A stretch of DNA of 64,000 nt, from assembly GCA_015227615.1 (NCBI GenBank), contig JAALGZ010000006.1, forward strand, positions 496,001 through 560,000. Reading direction: 5' to 3'. Source of the DNA: Labyrinthula sp. Ha (lineage: Eukaryota; Sar; Bigyra; Labyrinthulida; Labyrinthulaceae). The notes beneath the pieces are model-generated. The model was not told the origin of the DNA. It did not search any database and was given only the letters and a program-made list of their open reading frames with translations. Position 1 is the first letter of the stretch. The number at the start of each line of letters is the position of its first letter. Positions 35,743 through 48,524 of this stretch are shown here, in pieces. The position numbers and the translations under genes are program-made.

Positions 35743-38700
35743 AATCTCTGTTAGTTCCTATTTGTGCGATTTTTTTAATCCTTTTAAAAGGTCTTCATTA
35801 GTATTTTTATTGATGGGATCCTATGTCTTGAACCACATTCCTAAATGATAGATCGAGAAATGTAAATATTTTAACCTGGTGAATTATGTACCAGGGCAAA
35901 CAATAATTTGCTATATAGATGCCATAATTTCGCTGGAAGCTTTTCTAGTCTTTAAAAATGAAAATTTAATTTTCATTTTTCAAGATTGAGGCAGACACTG
36001 CAACATGTCTGAGAATAGCCAAAATAGATTCCCCATGGAGCTTGAGATGTTCTCATGGGTAAAACTGATCAAACCCTTCGAACAACTATTGCACTGTCAT
36101 AAAGACACTAGATAAATATGTAGAGGATTGAGAGGACCCGAATTGGCAGTAAAAGGGGTCAGCGAGGCAAAAGGTGCACCAAATGCGTTGCCACCATTTT
36201 TTTTATAATAATTTGTTCCAGTATGGAGTTCAAGGAAGAATAAACTGGTCTTGTGCTTGCCATTACTATAACCAGTACCTAGTGAATATAAAGGATGTAC
36301 CTCTAGTCTAATGAGATGATCCAAATTACAACTCCGAAATCATTCTTAAAAGGCAATACCTTCAAATCAAGTCATTTTGGATTGTATTGTGCAGTACAAT
36401 GTAACTGAAATAAAACTAAGTGTGATAGTATATGGTTTATAAGTTTTTAACAGTATAAAGCGCAAATTTTTAAGGTCTAGGAATACTGTAAGGGAATGGT
36501 AAATAATGTGCTCAACAGATCCTTAAAGACTTTTCGCCCAATTCTAGCTCCTAGTCGTGCAACGCTGAAGTATCTTTTCTAATTTCATCCTCAATGATAT
36601 TACAGCCCTAGTTGCTAAATGCAACAGCACATATTTCTCCATCCCATAGAATAAGAAATTTTGACAGTTCTGTATTTACTTGTGGCTTTACAACTAGGAG
36701 AGAGTTTGAATGAGCAAAAAAAGAAGCTAGGCATGTGTACCTACCCATTCTATTTGCCAATAAGGTTGCGGTTGAGAAATTTGTTTCTTAGTTTAGCAGT
36801 CATTGCTCTACCCTTATGCTATTGATTAGTCTTATGCTACTGCAAGCGAGATTACTAGTAGAATCTGGTTTCATCTTTTGTAGTAAAAATCCAAACATGG
36901 CGATGAATCAGCATTTTAATTTCATAGGTTCTAGTGCATATGAACGTGATTAGGTATGTTAGAAAGTTTTCTTGTGGCCTATGTGATTAAGTGCTTTTTT
37001 AATCATACCGTAATATTTTTGTCAGTTTGTCTTACTAAGGTCATTGATTGTTCAAGAAGAGGAATATAATTTCTTCGAAAAGCTAGCTGTGGTAATGTTG
37101 TGGACAAGTTTCAATAAGAACCTTTTGCATAACAAAGTTGAAACTAAAACAAAAGGGAAAATATTTGTTGCCAAGAGTTTCTATACTTACTTAAAAATTT
37201 TCTGACTTTTGTTCTTTGTCGGTGTATTTGTTATTATAGAGAATCTATGATCCAGATAATAAGTTCCAGTTTCATCTGCTCAGGATTAACTATCGAAGAG
37301 TTAGATAATTGAGAAGTAAAGGAAACCAACAAAGTATTTTAGACTAAAGAAAGTAAATGCAGGACTCCTCAGTGACGTATGTGCCAACCGTAAGACAATT
37401 TTCTCCAAGGAGGCTTTGCTAGAGCTAAAGAAGCTGGTAAGTACTTGTATTAGTTCTTTAATTATACTTGGATCATCTGATGATAAGCTCTATTACTTGT
37501 ATTGACTCTCTTTATTCTTTGTGTTTGGCTTGCTGTTAGTTTTTCTCTCTTTGTTGTTCTTTTGTTTAAGATTTTAATGCAAGATTGGATTTGCCTTAAC
37601 TCCCGAAAAGTACCTTCTTACTAATTTTACTCTAGCAAGCGGTAATAGTGTGATAACAGATAACCTAGAACTAATTAAATATAGACACAATTCACCTAGT
37701 GTTTTCTCGGCTCATTTCATGGGTACTATTCCGACTTCTGAATCAAGGACACCCCAACACATTTAATTATATGTAAAAACCTATTACGATAAAATGGTCC
37801 ATTAGAGTCTATAGCCAACAATATAACTTCTACAAACTAATGATTGGCATAAAACCTCATTCTCACCTTCCTAGCATAGTACCAACCTAAGCCTACTGAA
37901 CTGTACATGAAGTTCATTCTGAATAATTCAGTCTTCATCTTAGTTTCTATTACTAACCCGTTACCCTTTGAGAAAGGTATTGAATTGTTATAAATCTAAT
38001 TTTGGAGAGTATAAAGCGAACTTGAACTTAAATTATTATGTCCAGAAAAAACATTATCCACTTGTTCAAGGGTACGTCTCGCCCCAGGGTCAAATCATGT
38101 AGCCATAGCTAAAAATAACAAAAGCGACGAAGCAGCGGTTCTAGGGTAGTTCTACAGAGTGTATATTACCTTACCGGTATTATTGAACCGCTATCATGTC
38201 ATACGAGGTTATTAGGAGTCAGTTAATAGGGTTTAGGATACTATTTTACCATTGACAGATATGAAACTGGGTTAAATGCGGCAAAAAATAACCTCTTGAA
38301 AACATCACATAGTAAATTTTCTGTAAAGAAAATCAAGCAACTCGTGTGAAATGTTTTCTACTCAAGAACATTATAGGTGATAATTATTCTCTAGAGAAGG
38401 CAGGATGGCATTATTTTAACTTTGGAACGACAAGGCCTAAAGTCTTTGCAGAAATTAATAACTAAGAATTTTTGCTTCATACCTTGCTCTAAGTAACTTT
38501 TTTAAAGATAGGTTTTATATTAGATGAGCTGGATTGAAGCACAAGTGTTATTTTAGTATGCTTCATGAAATATTTCTTGAGTAAACCATCCTCAGGAAAT
38601 TTGTGCTCAAGAATCATCGTCGACGCAATTAACTCTTTATATTTCTAATTCACTAAACTTCAGTTAAATGTTTAATCAACCAGAATTCCTATTCTCTAGC

Positions 38701-40258
38701 AGAGACAAGAATAATAAATTTGCAAAGGTGTAAGCTCTCTCCCATTCCTCTCCAATGGTTATGTCTGTTTAAAGCCATTGCAGTTAGAATGCTCCACATG
38801 AAGATGTTTGTTACACAAACTTATACCTATACTTCTTTTTCCACTTAGCATGGAAGTTGTGGTTATTAATTTTTTTCTAATTATTTTCTCGCTGTTAGTT
38901 ACTAAAGAATCCAGCTAACTTTTAATCACAAAAATCTGAAAGAAGCATTTACCACCATATATCATGTTTCAAACACTTTCTCACTTCTAAGTTACAAATG
39001 GAGCAAACGGTTTACACTTAAGACTGTTACTAGAACTATTTACAGCAATATTTCTCTTTGAGAGTGTTTTAAATCATGTGGGTCTTCTGGAAAGTTGAAA
39101 ACTGTTATTTCCATGAAACATTGAAAGTCTTAATTTATTAGTGCAAAATGTGAATTCAATTGTTACCCTCCAGGATTTAATGTCGATTTCTAAAAATACA
39201 GGGTCGATACCAAGCTGCGCAAGGCACATTTTTTGCAAAAACTCTAAAAAACTAGAAAAAAAAGAAAATGTCGCTAAACTTTGTGTGAATTTTCCCGGGT
39301 TACACTGTATGCAGAAACTGATATTTAGTGCCAACTCAGTGGCTCAAACTTGAAGTAAAATATATGGTGCTGTGACTGGAACTACTCGGCGTAACAACCT
39401 CGATGCTGCAGAGCATATAAATAAACTCAAGAATCACAATTAGCTGGTCAAAAAGTCTGGGTAAAAGTGTGAGATTCTTTGGAGCTACTTAAGATGTTGC
39501 TATGCTCCAAAAACAAGTAAACTCCAACGGTTAAAGTGTTATCAGGACTAATTAGAATAATTAATCTTTCAGCAAGAGGACAAGGAAGTTTAAACAGGGG
39601 AATGGCGTTACTAAAACCCCTAGAGTTTCCTGCGTTTGCCTTCAACTGACCTTAAAAGCTAAAGTTATTATATGGCTAGATTAAGATCCTTCTTTGCTAG
39701 ATTTATTAACCTCAATCGGTCAGAAGTGCATTTTCAATAATCTTGAGTATTTGAAAGCATAAAAGGGAACATAATTATTTCTGAATATCAGTTTTTAATA
39801 TAAAAAACCTCTACCTATTATACTTTTGTATCAACAAATTGAAGCTGCTTCTTTAGCTCATGTCATTAACTTCTCAGAACCGAGTTGTACTCAAAAATAA
39901 ATTCCTGTCCAGTGGTTGCTTTCTGGTAAACCTAAAATTAACCAGAGAGACTATCCATAGACCAAACGAAGGATAAAGTGAGGCTTCATAACTATTTCAC
40001 TTTCCATAAGCGCTATTCTTTTAATTCCAGGCACTGATACGGATGAAACCCTGCAATTCGACAGAGGACACCTAATTTCAAGCCAACCAGTTCCCAAATA
40101 ATGCTATTAGGTATATGGTGGAAGATAGTGACGTCATTAGGACAATTCATCTAAATTCCGTTCTATTCGTCCTCCGAAAAGCCGAGGATTTCATATCACA
40201 AAACCATCAAAATTCTGTCCGTTGAAAATACAACTATTAAGCAAAGAAAAGAACAAAC
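35743..40258. other. Intergenic, about 4.5 kb
   Basis: No gene recognised. Frames at 39074-39645 are short and unlike any family. The most visible structure is a perfect palindrome at 35954-35980. The final 150 bases before 40259 should contain the promoter and leader of the proton pump gene. Confidence 0.55.
35954..35980. repeat. Perfect 13-bp inverted repeat
   Basis: AAAAATGAAAATT and its exact reverse complement are separated by a single T, about 210 bases after the CHMP2 stop. It could form a hairpin in the transcript and mark 3'-end processing, or be a chance palindrome in AT-rich DNA. Confidence 0.6.
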
Positions 40259-42658
40259 ATGTCTTTAGCAGAAATTGTTACTCCTGATATTGTAGCAGCA
40301 ACCGATGACGATGGAGGAGCTATCGCATCTTTAGTAATTATTTTCAGTGCTTGCGCTATTGGAATTATCTTCGCACTTTCTCAGTTCCTCCAAATCAAGA
40401 AGGTGGATCTAACCTTAGACGCCGCAAAGTACGGAAATGGAAAAACAGAAGCACCCAAAGATGGGGCTAAGGACGAAAAAAAGCCAATAACAAGTCAAAC
40501 AAGCCAAGATAAATTAGTACACATCGCCTCATGCATCTCTGAAGGTGCAAAGAGCTTTCTTGCAGCCGAGTACAAAATTTGTGCAGTGTTTCTAGCTGTC
40601 TTTTCCATTATAATCGTGGTTTTAGTAGGAAGCGCTAACGAATGTGGAGAGGGAGCAGAAAGCATTTACGCAGCTGACTCAAAGGGAAGTTGCTGGCCTG
40701 AGGGAGCACTTACAATGGTCGCATTTCTTATTGGTGGATTGACTTCCATGGTTTCTGGTTATTTGGGTATGATGATTGCTGTGTACACGAATGTGAGAAC
40801 CACTGTTTCTGCAACAAGAGGATGGACTCCTGCTTTCAATACTAGTTTCAGAGGTGGGGCAGTAATGGGATTCGGGCTTTCATCCATCGCACTTCTAGTT
40901 CTCGTTGTTGTGATTCTACTATACAAGATCCATTTTGTGGATGACTGGGTTGTAGATGCAAGTGGAAGAAAGTTCAACTACTTCTTTCTATTTGAAGCAG
41001 TAGCTGGGTATGGTTTGGGTGGAAGCTCAATTGCGATGTTTGGTCGTGTGGGTGGCGGAATTTTCACTAAAGCTGCTGATGTAGGTGCAGATTTAGTAGG
41101 AAAAGTAGAACAAGGAATTCCAGAGGATGATCCTAGAAATCCAGCTACTATCTCTGACAACGTAGGGGATAATGTAGGTGATATTGCAGGTATGGGAAGT
41201 GATCTCTTTGGGTCATTTGCGGAAAGTACCTGTGCTGCCTTGGTTCTGAGTGCTAAAAGTTTGGAGCTCCAAGCTAATTTTGGATCACTTATGTTTCCTT
41301 TAGTACTTTCTGCTGCTGGAATCATCGTGTGCGTACTGTGCTCTTTTGTAGCAACCCACATCGACAAGGTGAAGAAAGAAGAAGATGTAGAGAGAGTTTT
41401 GAAGATCCAGTTGATCTTGACTACCACCGTACTAACACCTGTTGCTGCATTAATGGCTTACTTATTTCTTCCAGACAAGTTTTGCTTTTTGAGTAGTTCT
41501 TATGAGGGAATAGACGGTGGCGATGTATACTTAGACTGTGCTGAAAGTGAAGATGCCCATGACTGGTGGGGTGCTTTTATCTCAATAGCATGTGGACTAT
41601 GGGCAGGATTATTGACTGGTCTTATTACTGAGTACTATACTTCTCATTCATACACTCCTGTTAGAGAAGTTGCGCAGTCTTCAGACACAGGTCCTGCTAC
41701 TCTTGTTATCTATGGTTTGGCACTTGGTTACAAGTCGGTGATCATCCCTGTTTTTCTACTAGCGCTCACCATTTTCACCTCTTTCTACCTTGTCGACCTT
41801 TATGGAGTGTCTCTAGCTGCTCTTGGTATGCTTATGTCCTTAAGTACTGGATTGACCATTGACGCCTATGGACCTATTACTGATAATGCTGGTGGAATAG
41901 CTGAAATGTCAGAGCTTGGAGAGGATATCCGTAATATTACCGATGCTCTTGATGCTGCAGGAAACACCACCGCTGCTATTGGAAAGGGATTTGCTATAGG
42001 ATCCGCACTTCTTGTGAGTCTTTCCCTATTTGGTGCCTTTGTGAGCACTGTTGAAACCATTGAGGGTGTGGATGTGCTTGAACCAATTGTATTTGCCTTC
42101 CTTTTAATCGGTGCTATGCTTCCATACTGGTTCAGTGCACTTACAATGAAATCTGTGGGAATTGCAGCCAATGCGATGGTTCAAGAGGTAAGACGCCAGT
42201 TTAAGGAGAAACCAGGTATCATGAAAGGAACTGAAGCGCCAGATTACGATAGATGTATTCAGATTTCTACAAGAGCAAGTTTAAAGGAGATGATTGCACC
42301 TGGAGCTCTTGTTATTTTGTCACCAATTCTAGTTGGGTACATTTTTGGGGTTCTAGCATTGAGTGGATTGTTGGCAGGTGCTCAAGTGAGTGCATTCCAG
42401 TTGGCTATTTCAGCATCTAATTCGGGAGGAGCCTGGGATAATGCAAAGAAATATGTTGAAAAAGGAAACTTTGGAGGAAAGGGATCTGAGAACCACAAAG
42501 CTGCTGTTGTTGGGGATACCATTGGAGATCCATTGAAAGATACCTCAGGACCTGCATTGAATATTTTGATGAAGTTGATGGCTATTATATCATTAGTATT
42601 TGCAAACTCTTTTGAAGCCAAAGCACTTCCAGCAGGTGAAGAGTGGGCTGGGTATTAG
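40259..42658 (+). CDS. Vacuolar-type H+-translocating inorganic pyrophosphatase, K+-dependent
   Basis: An intronless frame of 799 residues, in the usual size range for plant and protist enzymes. It hydrolyses pyrophosphate to pump protons into vacuoles or acidocalcisome-like compartments and has about 16 membrane helices. Hallmarks are the pyrophosphate site DVGADLVGKVE (274-284), the acidic motif DNVGDNVGDIAG (300-311), TDNAGGIAEM (541-550), and the C-terminal block with SNSGGAWDNAKK and DTIGDPLKDTSGP. The segment GNTTAAIGKG has alanine where K+-independent enzymes carry lysine, so this is the K+-dependent type I. The start ATG follows an A-rich AAAGAACAAAC context. Codon use appears less AT-biased than the flanks, as expected of a highly expressed gene. 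Its 3' end faces the RBR ligase gene 77 bases away. Confidence 0.96.
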   Translation: MSLAEIVTPDIVAATDDDGGAIASLVIIFSACAIGIIFALSQFLQIKKVDLTLDAAKYGNGKTEAPKDGAKDEKKPITSQTSQDKLVHIASCISEGAKSFLAAEYKICAVFLAVFSIIIVVLVGSANECGEGAESIYAADSKGSCWPEGALTMVAFLIGGLTSMVSGYLGMMIAVYTNVRTTVSATRGWTPAFNTSFRGGAVMGFGLSSIALLVLVVVILLYKIHFVDDWVVDASGRKFNYFFLFEAVAGYGLGGSSIAMFGRVGGGIFTKAADVGADLVGKVEQGIPEDDPRNPATISDNVGDNVGDIAGMGSDLFGSFAESTCAALVLSAKSLELQANFGSLMFPLVLSAAGIIVCVLCSFVATHIDKVKKEEDVERVLKIQLILTTTVLTPVAALMAYLFLPDKFCFLSSSYEGIDGGDVYLDCAESEDAHDWWGAFISIACGLWAGLLTGLITEYYTSHSYTPVREVAQSSDTGPATLVIYGLALGYKSVIIPVFLLALTIFTSFYLVDLYGVSLAALGMLMSLSTGLTIDAYGPITDNAGGIAEMSELGEDIRNITDALDAAGNTTAAIGKGFAIGSALLVSLSLFGAFVSTVETIEGVDVLEPIVFAFLLIGAMLPYWFSALTMKSVGIAANAMVQEVRRQFKEKPGIMKGTEAPDYDRCIQISTRASLKEMIAPGALVILSPILVGYIFGVLALSGLLAGAQVSAFQLAISASNSGGAWDNAKKYVEKGNFGGKGSENHKAAVVGDTIGDPLKDTSGPALNILMKLMAIISLVFANSFEAKALPAGEEWAGY

Positions 42659-42735
42659 ATGATAGTAAAGTCTGACTTTTAAGGATAAATCCGCACAAAA
42701 ACAAGTTTACAAATTTAAGATAGAACTGCCTATAT

Positions 42736-43572
42736 TTAATTCCAAGAAAATGATCTCTTGCACCACGCACAGTACATGTTATCACACCCGCCATTTTTCT
42801 CAATTAGTACTCTACAATTTGGACATTTTTTCAACTTTCTCTGATTTTTTAGAGTTTTAATCATGTTCGTTGTCTCAACTTCATCTGCTTCGTGCATCAT
42901 CTTAATATTTTCCTTATATTTCTTACAAGAGATGTTTTCATGGGAAACATTTTTAATTCTCCATTGCTCTTTGCAGAGGATGCAACTCTCAAAGTTACAT
43001 TCGCTACAACTGAACCTTCTTTCATCAATCTTGACACTTAAATCATGGCAATCACTTTGTAATTTCTCTTTTTCAATGTACACAACATTCTTGCAATCTA
43101 CTCCTGGACATTGAACCAATCCTAACGAGTGACTAATATCTGCTTTTATTTTTGCTTTAGTCATTCTAGTGTAGATATTATTACGCTCTTTCTGGGAACG
43201 TACTCTGGACATCATTACTTTAAAACAAGTGTATGTAGGTGAAATTGATGGACAGGTTTCGGAAATTGGGCATGGGAAAATGCTTCCGGTGTGATCATTG
43301 CTGCAAGAAAGTATATATTTCTTAAGACATGGGAGGCATACTATCTTGTCACAACAGTCTAACTTTGGAGTTTCTTTTCTGTCAACTCCTTGAAGGCAAA
43401 TCTCGCATAAAACGGAAGTCTTAATCGTTGGGACTGAGCATGCAGAGCCTTTCTTCATTTTGAGCATTCTTGTTTTCAAGCTTCTTTTTCCTACTTGAAA
43501 GATTCTCACGCCTTTCTTAAGCTCTCTTGCGCCAGTTCTTTTTAGCCGTGTTGTAGCTGAACGTGTGATCAT
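42736..43572 (-). CDS. RBR (RING1-IBR-RING2) E3 ubiquitin ligase
   Basis: 278 residues in one exon from an ATG at 43572. A basic N-terminus is followed by RING1 (about 56-106, starting CEICLQG), an in-between-RING cysteine cluster (about 155-216, with CPGVDC and CSECNFESCILC) and RING2 (250-277, CPNCRVLIEKNGGCDNMYCAWC). Cys263 in NGGC sits where RBR ligases carry the catalytic cysteine that receives ubiquitin from the E2. RING1 has CCDKIVC where most have a Cys-x-His pattern, so one zinc ligand may be replaced by lysine or the spacing differs. The protein is short for the family and ends right after RING2. Substrates are unknown. It is convergent with the pyrophosphatase gene. Confidence 0.88.
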   Translation of the reverse strand: MITRSATTRLKRTGARELKKGVRIFQVGKRSLKTRMLKMKKGSACSVPTIKTSVLCEICLQGVDRKETPKLDCCDKIVCLPCLKKYILSCSNDHTGSIFPCPISETCPSISPTYTCFKVMMSRVRSQKERNNIYTRMTKAKIKADISHSLGLVQCPGVDCKNVVYIEKEKLQSDCHDLSVKIDERRFSCSECNFESCILCKEQWRIKNVSHENISCKKYKENIKMMHEADEVETTNMIKTLKNQRKLKKCPNCRVLIEKNGGCDNMYCAWCKRSFSWN

Positions 43573-44426
43573 TATACTTTTTAACCTGAGAGAAAGTCAA
43601 ATAAAAGAAGTGCCAAGGAAAAAAATATTGTATTATTTTTTTATAGTTGTGAAACCTTTCTGCACAGGTTGTTTTCCGAGTTCTATTCTTTAAAAGGGTC
43701 GCGTAATTTATTGTGCCCGGTTTATTTGCAACCGTTTAGAATGGATATTCAAGACAAAATCTCACTGGGGGATTACCATACTGCAGGAACAATATATCAA
43801 GGCAAGCGAACATAATATAATATGAAAAGAGATATGGTCCAATCTATAAGAATTTTCTTGTACTCCAAGAGGCTGCTATTAGCCCAATATCATTGGTTAA
43901 AATAAAAACTTCAATATATATGTAATGTGTTATCTATGTTATTTTTGAAGGAAATTTACCCTTTGACCTTCAATCAACTGGCGATTAACATTTCTCTGGC
44001 TTCAACTTCAAAAGACTTCTTGTTTCTTAGAGCAAGAGCTACTAAGATCTCCTGCATAGATGGATATTTTGTAGAAGCTGGGATTGTCAAATTGGGGAAT
44101 TTGAGCAATTCCTTCAACTATGAAGGAGCTAACTCAGATATAACTTGTAGTACTCCAAGTCGATTTGCCGATTTTATTTTTATTTTTTGATGCAAAATTG
44201 ATTAGATAGAACATCAAATAGTTACTAGAAAAAACTTGGCTCAGGTAGGAAAGAGCGAAACGAACAAACAACTAAACTGTAACAGAGAGCTTCAGTCTGA
44301 GTTGTGTTAATAAAGTATAATACAATTCGCACAAAATAACAGTTTTTTTGAGTTAAGTATTAAAAAAATATTTGGAACTGAGAAAAGAATACAGCAGAAT
44401 TATTTGCTAAACTTTAACTAAGTTTT
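43573..44426. other. Intergenic between the RBR ligase and Fip1 genes
   Basis: About 850 bases, upstream of the RBR gene and downstream of Fip1. An 87-codon frame at 43927-44190 begins at GTG and shows no family features. No RNA gene seen. Confidence 0.5.
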
Positions 44427-44963
44427 TCATGGTCTGAAGTTGAGTTTCTTCATTTGAAGAGCAACTTGCTGCGCAGCATAATGTCGCCAAGTATGCTCAG
44501 TAAATCCATAGTTAAAGAAATCATCAATACTAGCGCCAACTCGTCGCCAAGGTCTATCTTCATTGTTATCGCTTAGATCTATTTCAAAAGGTGTGTGCTT
44601 TTTGATGATCTTGTTGCAAAATTCTGGATAGTTCTTTATAGTAACACCATACAACCTCATGGCTTCGTACCCTTCATCATTAGATGAAACATCTGCCTTT
44701 GTTCGTGAAAAATTTATATCATCATTCTCTGCTTCTTCCTGAAGCTGTTGCTGCTGAAAGGCTTTAAGTTTTTGAGCTGCAATGTTTTCCAAATCTTGGT
44801 GAATTATATACTCAAAGCCAATTCCATCAATATCCTCGTCATCAAGATTATCATCAAGGTTGCTGCCTTCCTCTTGATCTTTAATAGCATCATCCTTCTC
44901 TACCAAAGTACCCGACTGTTCAGATTTTGATTCAAGCTTTATTCTCTTATTTTCTTGCTCCAT
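44427..44963 (-). CDS. Fip1-type pre-mRNA 3'-end processing factor
   Basis: 178 residues, one exon, from an ATG at 44963 to TGA. The first 100 residues are acidic and low in complexity. The C-terminal part (about 125-165) contains TPFEIDL followed by DRPWRRVGASIDDFFNYGF and TEHTWRHYAAQQ, which closely follows the Fip1 motif (KPWRKPGAD.SDYFNYGFNE.TW). Fip1 belongs to the cleavage and polyadenylation factor and tethers poly(A) polymerase to it, in the nucleus. The length is short compared with animal Fip1 but near that of minimal versions; the Arg-rich tail of animal proteins is absent. Confidence comes from the motif, not from the variable remainder. Confidence 0.85.
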   Translation of the reverse strand: MEQENKRIKLESKSEQSGTLVEKDDAIKDQEEGSNLDDNLDDEDIDGIGFEYIIHQDLENIAAQKLKAFQQQQLQEEAENDDINFSRTKADVSSNDEGYEAMRLYGVTIKNYPEFCNKIIKKHTPFEIDLSDNNEDRPWRRVGASIDDFFNYGFTEHTWRHYAAQQVALQMKKLNFRP

Positions 44964-47900
44964 TAAAGAAAAGGTGGTAATGCAACATCGTATATATGAC
45001 GATCAAGACTTTCTTTCTGGGTGGCTCTATGCTAGAGTCGAGAATTCATTGAAAAGGGTCTCTATAGAACTATACCGATGGAAGAATAAAGATTGTATCT
45101 AATAAAACACATATATCTTACAAAGATAAATAATTTAGCGTGTAGTTATCTTTTTAAAAGCTAGACAGAGTGTAAAAACTTACCTTATCGGGCTGAACAA
45201 AAGAAAAGAACACTCTTAACCAACATGAAGAAAACTTGGTAAGATATTTTAGCAAAGAAAATGTGCTCGGTTGGCATGTATCATATTCTAGTTGATCTAG
45301 GAGTTCATTTTCTCACTACCAATCTTCTTTGGGGGAGATATTGGTACTCGAAGATCACTCTAGACATTTTTCTGATATGCCTTCAGGGAAATCGGTTTCG
45401 TCTTTATTTGGTTCTCGTAGAAAATTAAAATTTTCATATTTAAACTAATAAAGTTTTTCAAACACTTGATCACTCACTACATCTTTTCTGACAGTAAGAA
45501 AACCGAGAAAAAAGACAAAATATTTGAGAATTATTACAACGCAGCTTTCCCTCACCGAAAGTCTTCAAACCATAATAGATTAGAATAAGTATTATACGAT
45601 ACCTCTTTAGCTCCAGGGGCTAGATTTAATTTATTGGTAAGTTTTTAAGCCCAGTACTCTTCAAATACGAACTCCAAAGTTGATCAAATCACTTTCATTG
45701 AAGATTGACAATAGTTGATGATCAACACAAAAATGGACTAAAGTCCCCAAAGAAAAAAGACCGAATTTCGCATTGAGAATAAAAAGTTAATCGGAATATA
45801 AACAGGATAATTAAATTTGAATCAAAATCCCAATTTTAAGATTCATAATCAGAATCAAAATAAGAACCACTTGATTATTGACATTTAGTTTCAAGTTCAA
45901 AGCCCACTTCGCTATGAGAGAAATTGCACGGAGCGAGTCTGTTACTTGTTTTGTTCGATTTCTCTTACTATCGCAGCATATTTCTCATGAATTAATCAGT
46001 TATGTTATCACATGGGTAACTCTGTATACAGTGTATAGTTAATTCTACAAATCTGTGCAGTTGCGTTGCTTGTGTAGTTGAAGCAACTACACCCTTTATG
46101 AAGGTGTAAAAATCAAAAGTGCTCTTATATGGCTAACCGCTAGTTGCATCATTTACAGCCATAATAGTACAAAATATTGCTGCTTTTTCTTTATATACGG
46201 TTCCCAACAAGAAGGTCGTAGATGGTTACGTCTTGTATAAAACCCTCACTTCTAAGTTTTTATCCCCACAATCCTTGGATTAGATAAGACTTTCAGGAAC
46301 CCACAATTACTGAGTTTTTGCTGTTATCAACGATTTGCTGCATCATAGTACGTAATATGTATCATATTAGATTCTGGTCATGAGAATGCTGATCGATAGT
46401 AATATTTTGCAACGGTGAAACCTAAGCTCCTTAGCATATTATAGAACCAAGCAGTTTATAGTAACATTATTCTTGGCAATTTATGAAGACATAAGTGCTA
46501 TTTAAAAGTAAGTCAACGAAAATAAGACTCTAAAGATTTCGGAGAATTAGCTAAAAAATATGGAGAGACTGATATATCTTCTGACTCAATGAAAGAATAT
46601 CATGTTTAACTTTTAAGGACTGGCTACTAAGCTTCTTAACTTTTTTATTAGCTTCTTGCAGATTGCAGTGTCGCTGAAATTACTTAATCACCTAAATTAA
46701 ACACTATTTATACAAGGTATCCTTTCCAGGTTAAGTTTTCAGAGTTTAGGTTCTGACCCACCTAAGATGGTCTCAATCAAGAAAATCCCCTTTTACAGAC
46801 AAACGAAAAATTGATAAGTAGATAAAAATTTGTAGATATTCGTAATATTCAGTGACTTCATACTTATAATCAAAGAAACTTGAAGTTTCTGAATTTAATT
46901 GATCTTGTGCCTGGGTACAGTAATGACATATTCGCCTTGATAGCAACAGTGAGAAAAGAGGAATATTGTTTTTCAGGGTAAAGAACAGGAACAAATATCG
47001 GCATTGGACCTACGGAAACTGCAAGGAATATTAATTGAAATAAGACTTCCCAGTATCCTTTTTTTTTCTATCTGTCAACTGAAAATAATTTTAAGTGCAA
47101 TCTGATGTGAACACCAATCTATAGAACTAACACTTTTCATGCTTTAATGTAGCGGTTCAGAGGCTTGTTCATTCGCAATGAAGCAAATAGATTCCATTAA
47201 TACACTAAAAATAGAAGATGGAATAAAGAATAGGTGTGCTGTATGTTCTTCACAGTAGGGAAATATATATGTGGGTGCTTCAATAGTTGTTGCTTCTTCA
47301 CAGAATTCTATTCAAATAATATGTATAACGTCTAGAATTGAAAATCAAGTACTTTATCGAAAGCATGTCACATTGACACTTGCACGTACCTGGATCAAAG
47401 TAATCTCCCGTGACCATCCTTCACAGCGAGCTTCATGCACCAAAAACCTTGGTATGTTTAAATCCCTTATTTCCTATTTGAGATCTAGTCATTGACTTTC
47501 ATCAAAACTTTTAAAAAAATTTCAATCAACCTTGATATCAAATTTCAAAACGTATTTTTGTAATGTAAGAGATCGATGTCTCATTAGCTGAATGAAAGAA
47601 AAAGTAGTTTGTATAACTACATTAGCAGTTGGATAAAATTAAATGAAAACAAATCTGGTTTTCAATAATACCCAGTCGAATGGCTCCCAGTAACCATGTA
47701 TTAAATCTTATCACCTGAACATTCACACAGGAAATTCCACTACAGAATGACAGCATAAATGGTTTTCATATCTTGTAGTATAACTGAAAGTCTAGAAGTT
47801 GTAGTCAGATAAGGCAGGAATATATTTCCTGATCATTACCATTGTTGGAAACTAGCATTAAACATCCAAAAACTCTCAAAATATGGGTTAAGGCTAGAAT

Positions 47901-48524
47901 AAGCTAAGAAACCGTGAAAAAGAAAGAATCTAAGCAATATATGGGACTTAAAGCTTCATGAGCTCTGTCAGCCAAATAAAGAGGTCTCAAGAAAGATTGG
48001 CTTTGAATGTTCACACCAAACTTTATCTTACAGAGTCTTCCTTTATATGTTATTATACTTCAATAATTAGTCAATACAGTGCATGCACAAGAAACTTTAT
48101 TTTTCTTAGTTTTAAAATAAGAAGCTCATCTTTTTAGGCGCTCTAAATTGTATAGAACTTTTTCCAAAATTACTAAACTCTTAGAAAGAAGTGAAATTCT
48201 CTATGCAGAGACAAGACTAAGCAAATTTAATGTGGCTTGTGTTTCACTTGGCCAACAATTTCATAAATATATCACTTCTAAGACTCCAGTTACGGAAAAA
48301 AAATGTTAGGAAAGTAATTTACTTCCGTCGTCTAGCTGCGAAATTATCCAAAGAATGGCTACAAAATTTGTGAACATTCTGTAATAGTTTTCATGATTAA
48401 GAAAACAACAGTATAAGATTCAAAACAAATGAAACATTAATTCTCAAGACTATATACCTGTAATCTTATTCTAATAAATACGTTAACCCACATAAGCTAT
48501 GCATACTCGATACAGTAACAAGAG
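44964..48524. other. Intergenic, about 3.6 kb
   Basis: No gene recognised; the longest frames (46773-46994, 47271-47495) have no family features. AT-rich throughout. Confidence 0.55.

Noticed and set aside
40978-41427. 149-codon open frame on the minus strand within the pyrophosphatase gene
   Set aside because: It lies fully inside a strongly conserved gene on the other strand, and its product has no family features; it is a by-product of the coding bias.
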